Source: Collinsella sp. (GTDB lineage: Bacteria; Actinomycetota; Coriobacteriia; Coriobacteriales; Coriobacteriaceae). Taken from it: a DNA stretch of 35,445 nt. This document shows positions 15,956 through 24,408 of this stretch, piece by piece. How positions within the stretch are numbered: the stretch's first letter is position 1; the number at the start of each line of letters is the position of its first letter. Made by a program: the position numbers and the translations under genes. The stretch covers positions 32,530 to 67,974 of the forward strand of contig DXZT01000043.1 of the NCBI GenBank assembly GCA_019419545.1, read 5' to 3'. The notes beneath the pieces were generated by a model. It was not told the origin of the DNA. It saw nothing but the letters and a program-made list of their open reading frames with translations, and made no database searches.

Positions 15956-16853
15956 TGTAAAGAAACGTGGCGGATTGGGACGTGGACTGAATGCTTTGGT
16001 CTCAGAGGCCGAGTATGAGACCGGCGGTTCGGCTGCATCGGCTTCAAATGCTGCATCTGAAACAAAGCTACCTATTGAGGATATTGTTCCCAACCCTAAT
16101 CAGCCGCGAATTCACTTTAACGAAACTGAACTTCGCGAGTTGAGCGAGTCAATCCAAGAACATGGCGTTTTGCAGCCGCTTTTGGTTCGCAAGCATGGAA
16201 ACGGCTATGAGATCATCGCTGGCGAGCGTCGTTACCAGGCGTCAAAGCTTGCTGGTCTTGAAGAACTGCCTGTCATCATTAAAGATGTTAATGATGAAGA
16301 GATGCTAGCTCTTGCTCTTATCGAAAACCTTCAGCGTTCTGATCTTAATCCCGTCGAAGAGGCTAAGGGCTATCGTCAGCTTATCGATGCCAGCGGAATG
16401 ACACAGGAGGCATTGTCGAAGGCAGTAAGCAAGTCACGCTCTGCAATTACAAACTCGCTGCGTCTTCTCGATCTCCCCGAAGTAGTTCAGCAGATGATTT
16501 TTGAGGGTAAACTTACTGCTGGTCATGCACGTGCGATTCTTGCAGTTCCCTATGAGGATGCTCGAATTCGACTTGCAGAGAAGGTTGTTGCAGAGGGCCT
16601 TTCCGTAAGAGCGACAGAAAATCTTGCTCCGTTGTTTTCTGCCGGAGAGACACCTAAGACGCCGAGGCCTGCAACCCCTCAGTCTTTTAAAAAGGCAGCC
16701 CGCGTGCTTCGTCAGGTTTTTAATACCAACGTGCGTGTGAAGAGCTCGCGTGGAAAGAATAAGATTGAGATTGAGTTTAAAGACGAGGAAGAGCTCTCTC
16801 GTATTCTTGGCGAAATGATTCAGTTTGATCAAGGAGGCCAAGATGAGGAATAG
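15948..16853 (+). CDS. parB: chromosome partitioning protein ParB (Spo0J)
   Basis: 301 aa CTP-dependent clamp that loads at parS. The CTP-binding motifs are GERRYQA (92-98) and ENLQR (126-130). The helix-turn-helix that reads parS is about 150-175 (MTQEALSKAVSKSRSAITNSLRLL). The linker and C-terminal dimerisation part follow. The N-terminus KKRGGLGRGLNAL is the classic ParA-interacting start. GTG start inside the parA end. Confidence 0.96.
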   Translation: MPSVKKRGGLGRGLNALVSEAEYETGGSAASASNAASETKLPIEDIVPNPNQPRIHFNETELRELSESIQEHGVLQPLLVRKHGNGYEIIAGERRYQASKLAGLEELPVIIKDVNDEEMLALALIENLQRSDLNPVEEAKGYRQLIDASGMTQEALSKAVSKSRSAITNSLRLLDLPEVVQQMIFEGKLTAGHARAILAVPYEDARIRLAEKVVAEGLSVRATENLAPLFSAGETPKTPRPATPQSFKKAARVLRQVFNTNVRVKSSRGKNKIEIEFKDEEELSRILGEMIQFDQGGQDEE

Positions 16854-17097
16854 AATTTTAACTACGATTGCATTGGCGACGACTGTCGCGGCTGGTGCCT
16901 TTGCTGGCTATAAGATCGCGACAGACGATGAACTTCGAGGTCGTTTGCTTCGTAGTGCGCAAGATATTGTCGATATATCCAAGAAGAAAATGGATGTTAT
17001 GACAGAAGATGTTGCAATGCGTACTGCTCAGGTAACGAAGAATCCCAAGATTAATCAGGGTTGGGTCAGTAACCAATGGGAAAATGTAGGCTATTAG
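16843..17097 (+). CDS. small membrane-anchored protein after parB
   Basis: 84 aa protein of unknown function. One hydrophobic segment (about residues 5-22, ILTTIALATTVAAGAFAGY) is followed by a charged amphipathic part (LRGRLLRSAQDIVDISKKKMDVM), reminiscent of YtxH-type small envelope proteins but not clearly one. AAGGAGG precedes the ATG at 16843, which overlaps the parB end by 11 bases, so it is translationally coupled to parAB. A role in tethering the segregation machinery is possible but only inferred from position. Confidence 0.75.
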   Translation: MRNRILTTIALATTVAAGAFAGYKIATDDELRGRLLRSAQDIVDISKKKMDVMTEDVAMRTAQVTKNPKINQGWVSNQWENVGY

Positions 17098-17106
17098 GTA
17101 CCTAAC
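17094..17106. repeat. palindrome TTAGGTACCTAAC, copy 2
   Basis: The same 13 bases as at 13590-13602, here overlapping the stop codon of the small gene after parB. Confidence 0.5.
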
Positions 17107-17127
17107 AATTACTTAGCATATTGTGAT

Positions 17128-17166
17128 GGGTCCTTGTCTGATTCACGAGACAAGGACCCCTTATTT
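17128..17166 (+). terminator. terminator of the parAB unit
   Basis: A 12-bp perfect stem (17128-17139 with 17148-17159), an 8-base loop, then CTTATTTT. It ends the rightward parA-parB transcript. Confidence 0.85.
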
Positions 17167-17209
17167 TGGCCGTAAAAATGGGACCAGTAGCAGCTAATTC
17201 AAAATTAAG

Positions 17210-17256
17210 GTCAATAAATGAAACGACCCCGGTTGCATATCCTGCAACCGGGGTCG
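17210..17256 (-). terminator. terminator of rlmN
   Basis: A perfect 15-bp stem, 17222-17236 with 17242-17256, and a short loop. On the minus strand it is followed by TTTCATTTATT. It lies 40 bases after the rlmN stop. Confidence 0.8.
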
Positions 17257-17261
17257 TTCGA

Positions 17262-17277
17262 TGTTTCACATGAAACG
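17262..17277. promoter_or_regulatory. degenerate parS-like site near rlmN 3' end
   Basis: TGTTTCACATGAAACG matches parS at 14 of 16 positions. It lies between the rlmN stop and its terminator, 2.1 kb from the exact cluster. It could be a weak ParB site or a relic. Confidence 0.5.
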
Positions 17278-17295
17278 TTTTGGGGTGCGACTCCC

Positions 17296-18348
17296 CTATG
17301 CGTTCTTCTGAACTTTGAAGCGCTGCTTCAGCTGTCCGCAAGCGGCGTCAATATCGTTACCACGGGAGTTACGAATCGTGGTCTCGATGCCACGGGACTC
17401 AAGGCGACGCTGAAGATCCTCAACCTTATGAATCGGCGACGGCTTGAGCGGGCTACCCTCGATGTCGTTAAGCTGAATGAGGTTAACGTGGCACAGCGTT
17501 CCCTCGCAGAAGTCGCAGAGCGCCTGCATTTCCGGATTCGTATCGTTGACGCCTTCGATCATGGCATACTCATAGGTCGGGCGGCGGCCAGTCTTCTCGG
17601 TGTAGAGCTGAAGCGCCTCGTGAAGGCGAAGCAGCGTGTACTTCTTAACACCGGGCATGAGCTTGTTGCGCGTCGACTGGATGGCGGAATGCAGGGAAAC
17701 GGCAAGCGTGAACTGCTCGGGGATGTCGGCAAATTTGCGAATACCGGGAATAACGCCACTGGTAGAGACGGTGAGGTGACGAGCACCGATACCGATGCCG
17801 TCGGGGTCGTTGAGGATTCGCAGCGCCTTGAGAACTTCATCGTAGTTGGCAAACGGCTCGCCCTGGCCCATGAAGACAACGCTCGTGGCACGCTCGCCAA
17901 AGTCGTTGGATACATGAAGTACCTGGTCGACGATCTCTTGAGCGGTCAGAGAGCGCTTGAGGCCGTTGAGACCGGTAGCGCAAAAGGCACAACCCATGCC
18001 GCAGCCTGCCTGGGTGGAAACGCAGACGGAAAGCTTGTTGCGACGGGGCATGCCGACAGTCTCGACGGAAACGCCGTCGTGGTACTCGAGCAGATACTTG
18101 CGCGAGCCATCTTTGGAAACTTGCTTGGTGAGTTCAGTCGGCGTGTCGAAGGCAAAAGCCTCTTTAAGCTGCTCGCGGAAAGCCTTGGGAAGGTTGGTCA
18201 TATCGTCGAACGAACAAACGTTCTTCTCGAAGACCCATTCGATGAGCTGCTTCGCGCGGAAGGCGGGCTGGCCAAGTTCGGCCACGAGCTCGCGAATATC
18301 GTTTTGGCTCAAGTCGCGAATGTCCTGAGATTTAGTCCTGGGATTCAT
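17296..18348 (-). CDS. rlmN: 23S rRNA/tRNA adenine-C2 methyltransferase RlmN
   Basis: Radical-SAM enzyme of 350 aa that methylates A2503 of 23S rRNA and A37 of some tRNAs. The iron-sulfur cluster motif CGMGCAFC gives Cys116, Cys120 and Cys123. The two further catalytic cysteines of the family are present: Cys109 in SVCVSTQAG and Cys337 in DIDAACGQL. An AAAGG box precedes the ATG. It stands alone on the minus strand between the par region and ddl. Confidence 0.96.
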   Translation of the reverse strand: MNPRTKSQDIRDLSQNDIRELVAELGQPAFRAKQLIEWVFEKNVCSFDDMTNLPKAFREQLKEAFAFDTPTELTKQVSKDGSRKYLLEYHDGVSVETVGMPRRNKLSVCVSTQAGCGMGCAFCATGLNGLKRSLTAQEIVDQVLHVSNDFGERATSVVFMGQGEPFANYDEVLKALRILNDPDGIGIGARHLTVSTSGVIPGIRKFADIPEQFTLAVSLHSAIQSTRNKLMPGVKKYTLLRLHEALQLYTEKTGRRPTYEYAMIEGVNDTNPEMQALCDFCEGTLCHVNLIQLNDIEGSPLKPSPIHKVEDLQRRLESRGIETTIRNSRGNDIDAACGQLKQRFKVQKNA

Positions 18349-18363
18349 GGAAGCCTTTCGATT

Positions 18364-18393
18364 TTGGGGAAACGTAGAGGGTATCGCTACAAT
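18364..18393 (+). promoter_or_regulatory. putative ddl promoter
   Basis: TTGGGG (18364-18369), 18 bases, then TACAAT (18388-18393), 40 bases before the ddl ATG. The -10 is good, the -35 moderate. It overlaps the upstream region of rlmN on the other strand. Confidence 0.5.
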
Positions 18394-18433
18394 ATGGTAT
18401 CAGCTGCAGAAATTATAGAGGAGGAGTCTGCCC

Positions 18434-19399
18434 ATGCCGGGTAAAAGCCCAGAGAACATGCACGTAGCGGTCTTGGCGGGCGGTCATTCCGCTGAGCGCG
18501 AGATCTCGCTCAATTCGGGAAAGAACGTTGTGGTGGCACTGAAGGAAGCCGGCTACACCTCGGTGGAGCTGCTCGACACGGCCGCTGATGATTTTATGGT
18601 AACCATGGCGACCGGCGGCTTTGACGTGGCGTTTATCGCCATGCACGGTGCCGGCGGCGAGGATGGCGCCATGCAGGGTGCCATGGAGACCCTGGGTATC
18701 CCCTACACGGCCTCGGGCGTGCTTGCCAGCGCCTGCGGTGCCGACAAGGAGGTCTCTAAGCTCTTGTACGCCAAGGCGGGCATTCCCATTGCCCCCGGCC
18801 TTGCGCTCGAGGTGGGCGATGAAGTCGATATCGATCATATCGTCGAGGTTTGTGGCGAGCGCTGCTTTGTGAAGCCGGCCGTCAACGGTTCCAGCTATGG
18901 CATTTCCCTGGTCCATGAGCCCTCCGAGCTGCCCGCGGCAATCGCCAAGGCGTTTGAGTACGGCGACAAAGTGCTGGTCGAGAAGTGCATCGAGGGTACC
19001 GAGATCACCGTTGGCGTATACGGCGAGGATGACGTGCGCGCCCTGCCGATTGTCGAGATCCGTAAGCCCGAGGACTGCGAGTTCTACGATCTGGACGTGA
19101 AATATGTCGACCCTACGGACATCCATCGCATTCCGGCGCAGATTTCACCCGAGAACTATGCTCGTGCCCAGGAGCTTGCCTGTGCCGCTCACAAGGCCCT
19201 CGGTTGCCTGGGCATCTCGCGCAGCGATTTTATCGTGAGCGAGGACGGCCCCGTTATCCTCGAGACCAATACCATTCCCGGCATGACCGATACGTCGCTG
19301 TATCCGGATGAGATTCGCCACACCGATGACATGACGTTCCCGCAGGTCTGTGACAGCCTGATTCGCATGGGACTTCGTCGAGCGGGCGTTGCATGCTAA
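18434..19399 (+). CDS. ddl: D-alanine--D-alanine ligase
   Basis: ATP-grasp ligase of 321 aa that makes D-Ala-D-Ala for peptidoglycan. Motifs include GGHSAEREISLNSG near the start, the substrate serine loop NGSSYGISLV, the omega loop DLDVKY, and the metal-binding end VILETNTIPGMT. The Lys-Tyr of the omega loop matches K215-Y216 of E. coli DdlB, which favours D-Ala over D-Lac as acceptor; VanA-type depsipeptide formation is not expected. GAGGAGG precedes the ATG. The stop overlaps the dinG start by 7 bases. Confidence 0.95.
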   Translation: MPGKSPENMHVAVLAGGHSAEREISLNSGKNVVVALKEAGYTSVELLDTAADDFMVTMATGGFDVAFIAMHGAGGEDGAMQGAMETLGIPYTASGVLASACGADKEVSKLLYAKAGIPIAPGLALEVGDEVDIDHIVEVCGERCFVKPAVNGSSYGISLVHEPSELPAAIAKAFEYGDKVLVEKCIEGTEITVGVYGEDDVRALPIVEIRKPEDCEFYDLDVKYVDPTDIHRIPAQISPENYARAQELACAAHKALGCLGISRSDFIVSEDGPVILETNTIPGMTDTSLYPDEIRHTDDMTFPQVCDSLIRMGLRRAGVAC

Positions 19400-22287
19400 T
19401 CGAGGACGCTGTTTCGTCGGGAACGCCGCAGTTTGTCATCGATTCCTATGCCGCGCTTGCCGAGCGCGCCAAAACCCAAGCGTTTGGTCTCATCGAGGAA
19501 GATGTTATCGTCCTCGATACCGAGACCACGGGTCTTTCGGTGCAGGACAACGAGCTTATCGAGATATCGGCGGCTCGCCTTTCGGGCCGCGAGGTTGTCG
19601 ATCGCTTCGATACCTTCGTGCATCCCAAGCAGCTGATTCCCGCCGAGATTACCGAGCTCACGAGCATTACAAACGCCGATGTGGCAGATGCCCCGTCGGC
19701 CGTTGAGGCTGTCGCCGCTCTCGCCGATTTTGTCGGCGGCTGCCCGGTGATCGCACATAACGCCACCTTCGACCGCTCGTTTATCGAGTCGGTCAAGGGC
19801 GGCGTCAACGTCAGTGACATCTGGATCGATTCGTTGGCACTGTCGCGCATCGCGCTTCCGCGCCTGGCCTCGCATAAGCTGTCTTTCATGGCCGACCTGT
19901 TTGGCTGCGACTCGGTGTCGCATCGCGCCAACGCCGATGTCGACGCCTTGTGTGGTGTGTGGCGCGTGTTACTCGTGGCGCTCACCGACTTGCCTCAGGG
20001 CTTGATGGCGCGCCTGGCCGACATGTACCCCGACGTACCCTGGTCCTATCGTCCCATCTTCTCCTTCTTGGCGGGACAGAACCCCGGTTCCATCTTCTCT
20101 CTCAGTGCCGCCCGCGCCGACGTTCTCAAGGCCGATCGGGCCGATGATCGCGTTGATGCGGACGAGCTACCGGTCCTTAAGATGCCGAGCCGCGAGGAAA
20201 TCGAGGCGGACTATGCCCCGGGCGGCCTGGTCAATCGCATGTATCCCACCTACGAGCCGCGCGATGAGCAGATCGCGATGGCGCTCGAGGTCCGTGACGC
20301 GCTCGTTACGGGAACGCATCGCGTGATTGAGGCGGGGACGGGCGTCGGCAAATCGATGGCTTACCTGGTGCCTTTTGCCGAGGCCGCGCGCCGCAACAAC
20401 ATCACGGTGGGTATCGCGACTAAATCGAATAATCTTGCCGACCAGCTCATGTATCACGAGCTGCCCAAACTTGCTGAGCAGCTGGACGGAGGCCTATCGT
20501 TTTGCGCCCTCAAGGGCTATGACCACTATCCATGCTTGCGCAAGCTTGAGCGCATGAGCCGCGGCCAAGTCGAAATTACGACTAAGCGTGATCCTGCCGA
20601 CACGCTTACGGCAGTCGCGGTCATCATGGCGTACGTGTGTCAGTCGGCCGATGGCGACCTCGACTCGCTCGGCATTCGCTGGCGCAGCGTCAACCGTCCC
20701 GACTTTACGACGGCGTCGCGCGAGTGCGCCCGTCGCCTATGCCCGTTTTTCCCCGATAAATGCCTAGTCCACGGCGCCCGCCGTCGCGCGGCGCATGCCG
20801 ATGTGGTGGTCACCAACCATTCCCTGCTATTCCGCAATGTTGCGGCCGAGGGCAGAATCTTGCCCCCGATTCGTCATTGGGTAATCGACGAGGCCCATTC
20901 CATCGAGCGCGAGGCACGCCGTCAATGGGCGCGCGTGGTGTCGGCGGACGAATCACGCGTTCTGTTTGAGCGTCTGGGTGGCTCGAGCACCGGCGCGCTA
21001 AGCCAGGTTTCCCGTGATTTGGCAACCTCCGAGGGCTCTACGCTCTATCTGGGCCTTACTGCCAAGGCGACGTCGACGGTTGCGCGCGCGAGCATGGCGA
21101 TCGCCGGCGTGTTCGATGGCGTTCGCGAGCTCGGTCGCCGTGCCCGTGGGGGCTATGACAATGCCAATCTATGGATTGGCCCCGAGCTGCGCGAATCTGA
21201 CGACTGGCATGATTTCTTACAGTCGGCCTACGCTGGCATCGACGCATTGGAACAAGCTGACAAGAGCGTCGACGCGCTGGTACAAGCCGTCGCCGCCGAC
21301 AAGCCCGAGGTTGTTGTCGACCTGGGTGATATCTCGCACCGCCTGCACGAGCTGGCCGAGAACCTCAAGCTCATCATTGACGGCACCGATGAACACTACG
21401 TGTATTCGCTGCAGGTCAATCGCAGGCTGCGTGCCGGCGGCGAGTCGATGACCGCGGAGCGCATCGATATTGGCGAGGCCTTGGCAACCGAGTGGCTGCC
21501 CGAGGTTCACACGGCTATCTTTGCCTCGGCGACCATGACGGTGTCCAAAAGCTTTGAACACTTTAACCATGCGGTCGGCCTCGATCGCATCGGTGCTTCA
21601 ACATCCTTATCGCTGCACTTGGACTCGAGCTACGACTTCGATTCGAACATGGCTGTAGTCGTTGCGGGCGATATCCCCGATCCGCGCGATCGTGAGAGCT
21701 ATCTTACGGCGCTCGAGCGCGTGCTGGTCGACGCTCATCTTGCCATGGGCGGCTCGGTGCTCACGCTGTTCACCAACAGGCGTGACATGGAGGAGCTGTA
21801 CGATCGCGTCGAGCCCAAGATGGCTCGTGCGGGCCTGGAACTCAACTGCCAGCAGCGCAACTCATCTCCTCGTCGCCTGCGCGACCGGTTTATCAACGAG
21901 CCAACCTCATCGCTTTTTGCGCTTAAGGCCTTCTGGGAGGGGTTTGACGCCAGCGGCGAGACGCTGCGCTGCGTCATCATTCCCAAGCTGCCGTTCTCGA
22001 GCCCCACGGACCCGCTCTCGTGCGAGCGCAACCTGCGCGAAGACCGCGCTTGGGCGCGCTATTCGCTGCCTGAGGCAGTGCTCGAGGTCAAGCAGGCGGC
22101 CGGCCGCCTTATCCGCTCGTCGACCGATTGCGGCGTGCTGATTCTGGCCGACCCGCGCCTGGTGACGAAGGGCTACGGAAAGAAGTTCTTAACGTCGCTG
22201 CCCACGAGCTCCTACCAGCGCATCGAATCGGCGCAGATCGGGCACTATCTACAGCTGTGGCGTGCACGCCACGAGCGGCGGCGCTAA
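19393..22287 (+). CDS. dinG: DinG-type helicase with N-terminal DnaQ exonuclease
   Basis: 964 aa fusion. Residues about 38-200 are a DEDD 3'-5' exonuclease domain: VLDTETTG (Asp42, Glu44), a middle HNATFDRSF and the close HRANADVDAL. The rest is an XPD/DinG superfamily-2 helicase: Walker A EAGTGVGKS (314-322), candidate iron-sulfur cysteines (GYDHYPC, then three in SRECARRLCPFFPDKC), the DEAH box (499-502), and motif VI QAAGRLIRS. Such fusions are the standard Firmicutes/Actinobacteria DinG. Whether both activities work cannot be told from sequence. It is coupled to ddl and its stop overlaps the converging WYL gene by 4 bases. Confidence 0.92.
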   Translation: MLIEDAVSSGTPQFVIDSYAALAERAKTQAFGLIEEDVIVLDTETTGLSVQDNELIEISAARLSGREVVDRFDTFVHPKQLIPAEITELTSITNADVADAPSAVEAVAALADFVGGCPVIAHNATFDRSFIESVKGGVNVSDIWIDSLALSRIALPRLASHKLSFMADLFGCDSVSHRANADVDALCGVWRVLLVALTDLPQGLMARLADMYPDVPWSYRPIFSFLAGQNPGSIFSLSAARADVLKADRADDRVDADELPVLKMPSREEIEADYAPGGLVNRMYPTYEPRDEQIAMALEVRDALVTGTHRVIEAGTGVGKSMAYLVPFAEAARRNNITVGIATKSNNLADQLMYHELPKLAEQLDGGLSFCALKGYDHYPCLRKLERMSRGQVEITTKRDPADTLTAVAVIMAYVCQSADGDLDSLGIRWRSVNRPDFTTASRECARRLCPFFPDKCLVHGARRRAAHADVVVTNHSLLFRNVAAEGRILPPIRHWVIDEAHSIEREARRQWARVVSADESRVLFERLGGSSTGALSQVSRDLATSEGSTLYLGLTAKATSTVARASMAIAGVFDGVRELGRRARGGYDNANLWIGPELRESDDWHDFLQSAYAGIDALEQADKSVDALVQAVAADKPEVVVDLGDISHRLHELAENLKLIIDGTDEHYVYSLQVNRRLRAGGESMTAERIDIGEALATEWLPEVHTAIFASATMTVSKSFEHFNHAVGLDRIGASTSLSLHLDSSYDFDSNMAVVVAGDIPDPRDRESYLTALERVLVDAHLAMGGSVLTLFTNRRDMEELYDRVEPKMARAGLELNCQQRNSSPRRLRDRFINEPTSSLFALKAFWEGFDASGETLRCVIIPKLPFSSPTDPLSCERNLREDRAWARYSLPEAVLEVKQAAGRLIRSSTDCGVLILADPRLVTKGYGKKFLTSLPTSSYQRIESAQIGHYLQLWRARHERRR

Positions 22288-23201
22288 AGCGGACAGACGA
22301 GGGTTTTTGCCATATCGCACAGACGCTTTGACAGGGCGGGGTCATCCAAGATGCGGATGGCTCCGCCCGCTGCGATTATCTGGCTCAGCAGCCAACGCTC
22401 GGAGCCGTAATGTACGGTTACCGTTGCCATGTCTGTCCCGCTGCGTTCGATTAGGGTGATGCCGGCCCAGTCCAGATGCTCCGCCATATCGAATGGCATC
22501 AAGAGCTTTGCGCTACGCTGCGTCCGGGCAAGGGAATCGTGGAGGGATGCAACGTCCGGTGCGTGAGGCACGACGGAGTCTTCCGTCAAGGCGAGTCCCT
22601 CGATTTTATCCATGCGATAGGTGCGCTGCTCATCGACCGCGATGTCCCAGGCAATCAGGTATGTTTGGTCGCCGTTTGCTGTAATGCGCAAGGGGTCGAC
22701 CAGACGCTCGCGTGGCCGCGCATTGTCCATCGAGCGATACGAGATACGACAGCGAACGCCGTCCTGAATGGCGCAGCTCAGCTGCTGCCAGTGCGACCCG
22801 TGGTTGACGGTGTCAAAGACGTGCTGGTTATAGCCGAGCTCTTCGGGTAGAAGAGCATGTCGAATTCGAGCCGCCGCCTGGGGCTCGATCCCCAACGATT
22901 CAAGTTCGTGGTTGAGCACAGCGCCCTCGGCGGCACTCAGGCGCAGCGGTAGTACACGCCCGGCGTCACCGGTGAGGACCACGCGCTCGCCGTGGCATTC
23001 GCAGATGATACGCGCACCCGATTCTCGGTCCGCGAGCGTCGAGACGATCTCGAGAATCTCGTCGAGCGACGCCCCCGTGATGTCAAAGCGACTGCAAATC
23101 TCGGTTCGTGTCATGCCGCTCTCGCCGGCGGCGTAGAGGGCCTCCATGATGTCGATGGCGCGCGAGAGCCTCTGCTCGCTGGTGAGTTTACGCACGGGCA
23201 T
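22284..23201 (-). CDS. WYL-domain transcriptional regulator (PafC-like)
   Basis: 305 aa from the ATG at 23201; an upstream TTG would add 7 residues, but the spacing to AAAGGACGG suits the ATG. The N-terminal helix-turn-helix (EALYAAGESGMTRTEICSRF...) is followed by a central WYL domain (TYLIAWDIAVDEQRTYRMDKI) and a C-terminal WCX-like part. WYL proteins sense nucleic acids or nucleotides; the actinobacterial pair PafB-PafC activates DNA-damage genes. It overlaps the upstream WYL gene by 14 bases and ends tail-to-tail with dinG, a DNA repair gene, which fits a damage-response role by inference. Confidence 0.85.
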   Translation of the reverse strand: MPVRKLTSEQRLSRAIDIMEALYAAGESGMTRTEICSRFDITGASLDEILEIVSTLADRESGARIICECHGERVVLTGDAGRVLPLRLSAAEGAVLNHELESLGIEPQAAARIRHALLPEELGYNQHVFDTVNHGSHWQQLSCAIQDGVRCRISYRSMDNARPRERLVDPLRITANGDQTYLIAWDIAVDEQRTYRMDKIEGLALTEDSVVPHAPDVASLHDSLARTQRSAKLLMPFDMAEHLDWAGITLIERSGTDMATVTVHYGSERWLLSQIIAAGGAIRILDDPALSKRLCDMAKTLVCPL

Positions 23202-24210
23202 GCTCGTGCACCGTCCTTTCAATGAGGTGGTTCCACGCCTGCTTGAGCGATTTGGGGGCCATGGGCCTCATGCCGTCCATGGCGTGGGCCATGCAAAATG
23301 AGGCGGCGGCTTCAAGATCGCGCACGTCAACGGTCCAAGTCCATCCCGAATCGGTGTGTGCGAGCTCACCTCGCCCGCGCGTGAGGCCGTTGATCATATC
23401 GATCTGCGTCTGCGGGGCGAACGAGAACGTAGCCGCAACGGGCGGGCGGTCGGCAAAATCGAATTCAAAGAACAGGTAGTCGTTGAGATTGAAGTCTGCA
23501 GGGATGGCGTAGGCCTTCGAAGGACGCCAAGCGCGAACGATACGGTCGCAGCGGAATGTCCTGATGTCGTCGGTGGCATTGTCGAGGCCGCAGAAGTACG
23601 CAACGCCCTCGCGCTCGAACATGCCGTAGACGCAGACGGTACGCTCTTTCTGCTCACCGCGTCCGTTCTGATATAAAAATCGCAGCGCGCATCGCTCGGC
23701 AAAGGCGCTCCATACCGCATCGACGGTGGGAGAGCGGCGGATCGGTGCTTCGTCCGCCGTCGTCCTGCCGGTGAGGTAGGCAATCTTGGAACGAATATCG
23801 GCAAGCGGCGCGGCAAAAGTGGATGAGCCGGCCGCTATTGTCTGGTCGATAGCGTTGAGCAGGATATCGGCGTCGTCTGCGGTGATGAGGCCGCCTGCCG
23901 CAAACGTGTGCTCGCGGTCGATTGTCCATGAGCTTTCCTCGGTCTCCTGCGCGCCGGCGGGGCGAACCTCCTTGATTAAGATGCCGCGTTCGAGCAGTTT
24001 GTCACGATCGCGCCGAAACTTGCGCTTATCCGAGTCGATATTGCCCGAGCCATATCCCAGGTCAGAATCCAAGACGATCTGCTCGGTCGTCAGCGGTTCG
24101 GGGGAGCTGTTGAGCACAAAGAAAAGATTGAGGATGCGCTGAGTCGTTTTATCGAAACTGGGCTCCGAATTCCCCTTTTTAATTGTCGCGGTCGCGTCGC
24201 TTGCCGTCAT
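23188..24210 (-). CDS. WYL-domain transcriptional regulator (PafB-like)
   Basis: 340 aa. The N-terminal winged helix (TQRILNLFFVLNSSPEPLTTEQIV) is followed by a charged linker, a middle region and a WYL domain (GVAYFCGLDNATDDIRTFRCDRIV). Its architecture mirrors the downstream partner, and the 14-base overlap says they are made together, perhaps as a heterodimer as PafBC are. It is divergent from the M28-like gene, with a 198-base spacer between the starts. Confidence 0.85.
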   Translation of the reverse strand: MTASDATATIKKGNSEPSFDKTTQRILNLFFVLNSSPEPLTTEQIVLDSDLGYGSGNIDSDKRKFRRDRDKLLERGILIKEVRPAGAQETEESSWTIDREHTFAAGGLITADDADILLNAIDQTIAAGSSTFAAPLADIRSKIAYLTGRTTADEAPIRRSPTVDAVWSAFAERCALRFLYQNGRGEQKERTVCVYGMFEREGVAYFCGLDNATDDIRTFRCDRIVRAWRPSKAYAIPADFNLNDYLFFEFDFADRPPVAATFSFAPQTQIDMINGLTRGRGELAHTDSGWTWTVDVRDLEAAASFCMAHAMDGMRPMAPKSLKQAWNHLIERTVHEHARA

Positions 24211-24334
24211 AGAGTCCTCGCATGAGAAGGTGGTTTGCTGCCATGATTTTAGTCCGATATGGAGATTAGGCTATATCCTTGTCCGCTCGGGGCGTTAAGA
24301 TGGGCCGAATTCGGTCGTTTGCGCTCGCTCGGGG

Positions 24335-24340
24335 TATACT
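24335..24340 (+). promoter_or_regulatory. possible -10 element of the M28-like gene
   Basis: TATACT, 68 bases before the chosen ATG at 24409. No good -35 lies 16-18 bases upstream. A second AT-rich candidate (TATATA) is at 24346-24351. Confidence 0.3.
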
Positions 24341-24408
24341 TTCGACTATATACGGTTCTAATGTGCATGCATTGGGCCTATTTGTCGGATTATGGATGTG
24401 GAGCGCAC

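Noticed and set aside
18434..19399. D-Ala-D-Lac (vancomycin resistance) ligase
   Set aside because: The omega loop has Lys-Tyr as in DdlB and no vanH or vanX neighbours are present.
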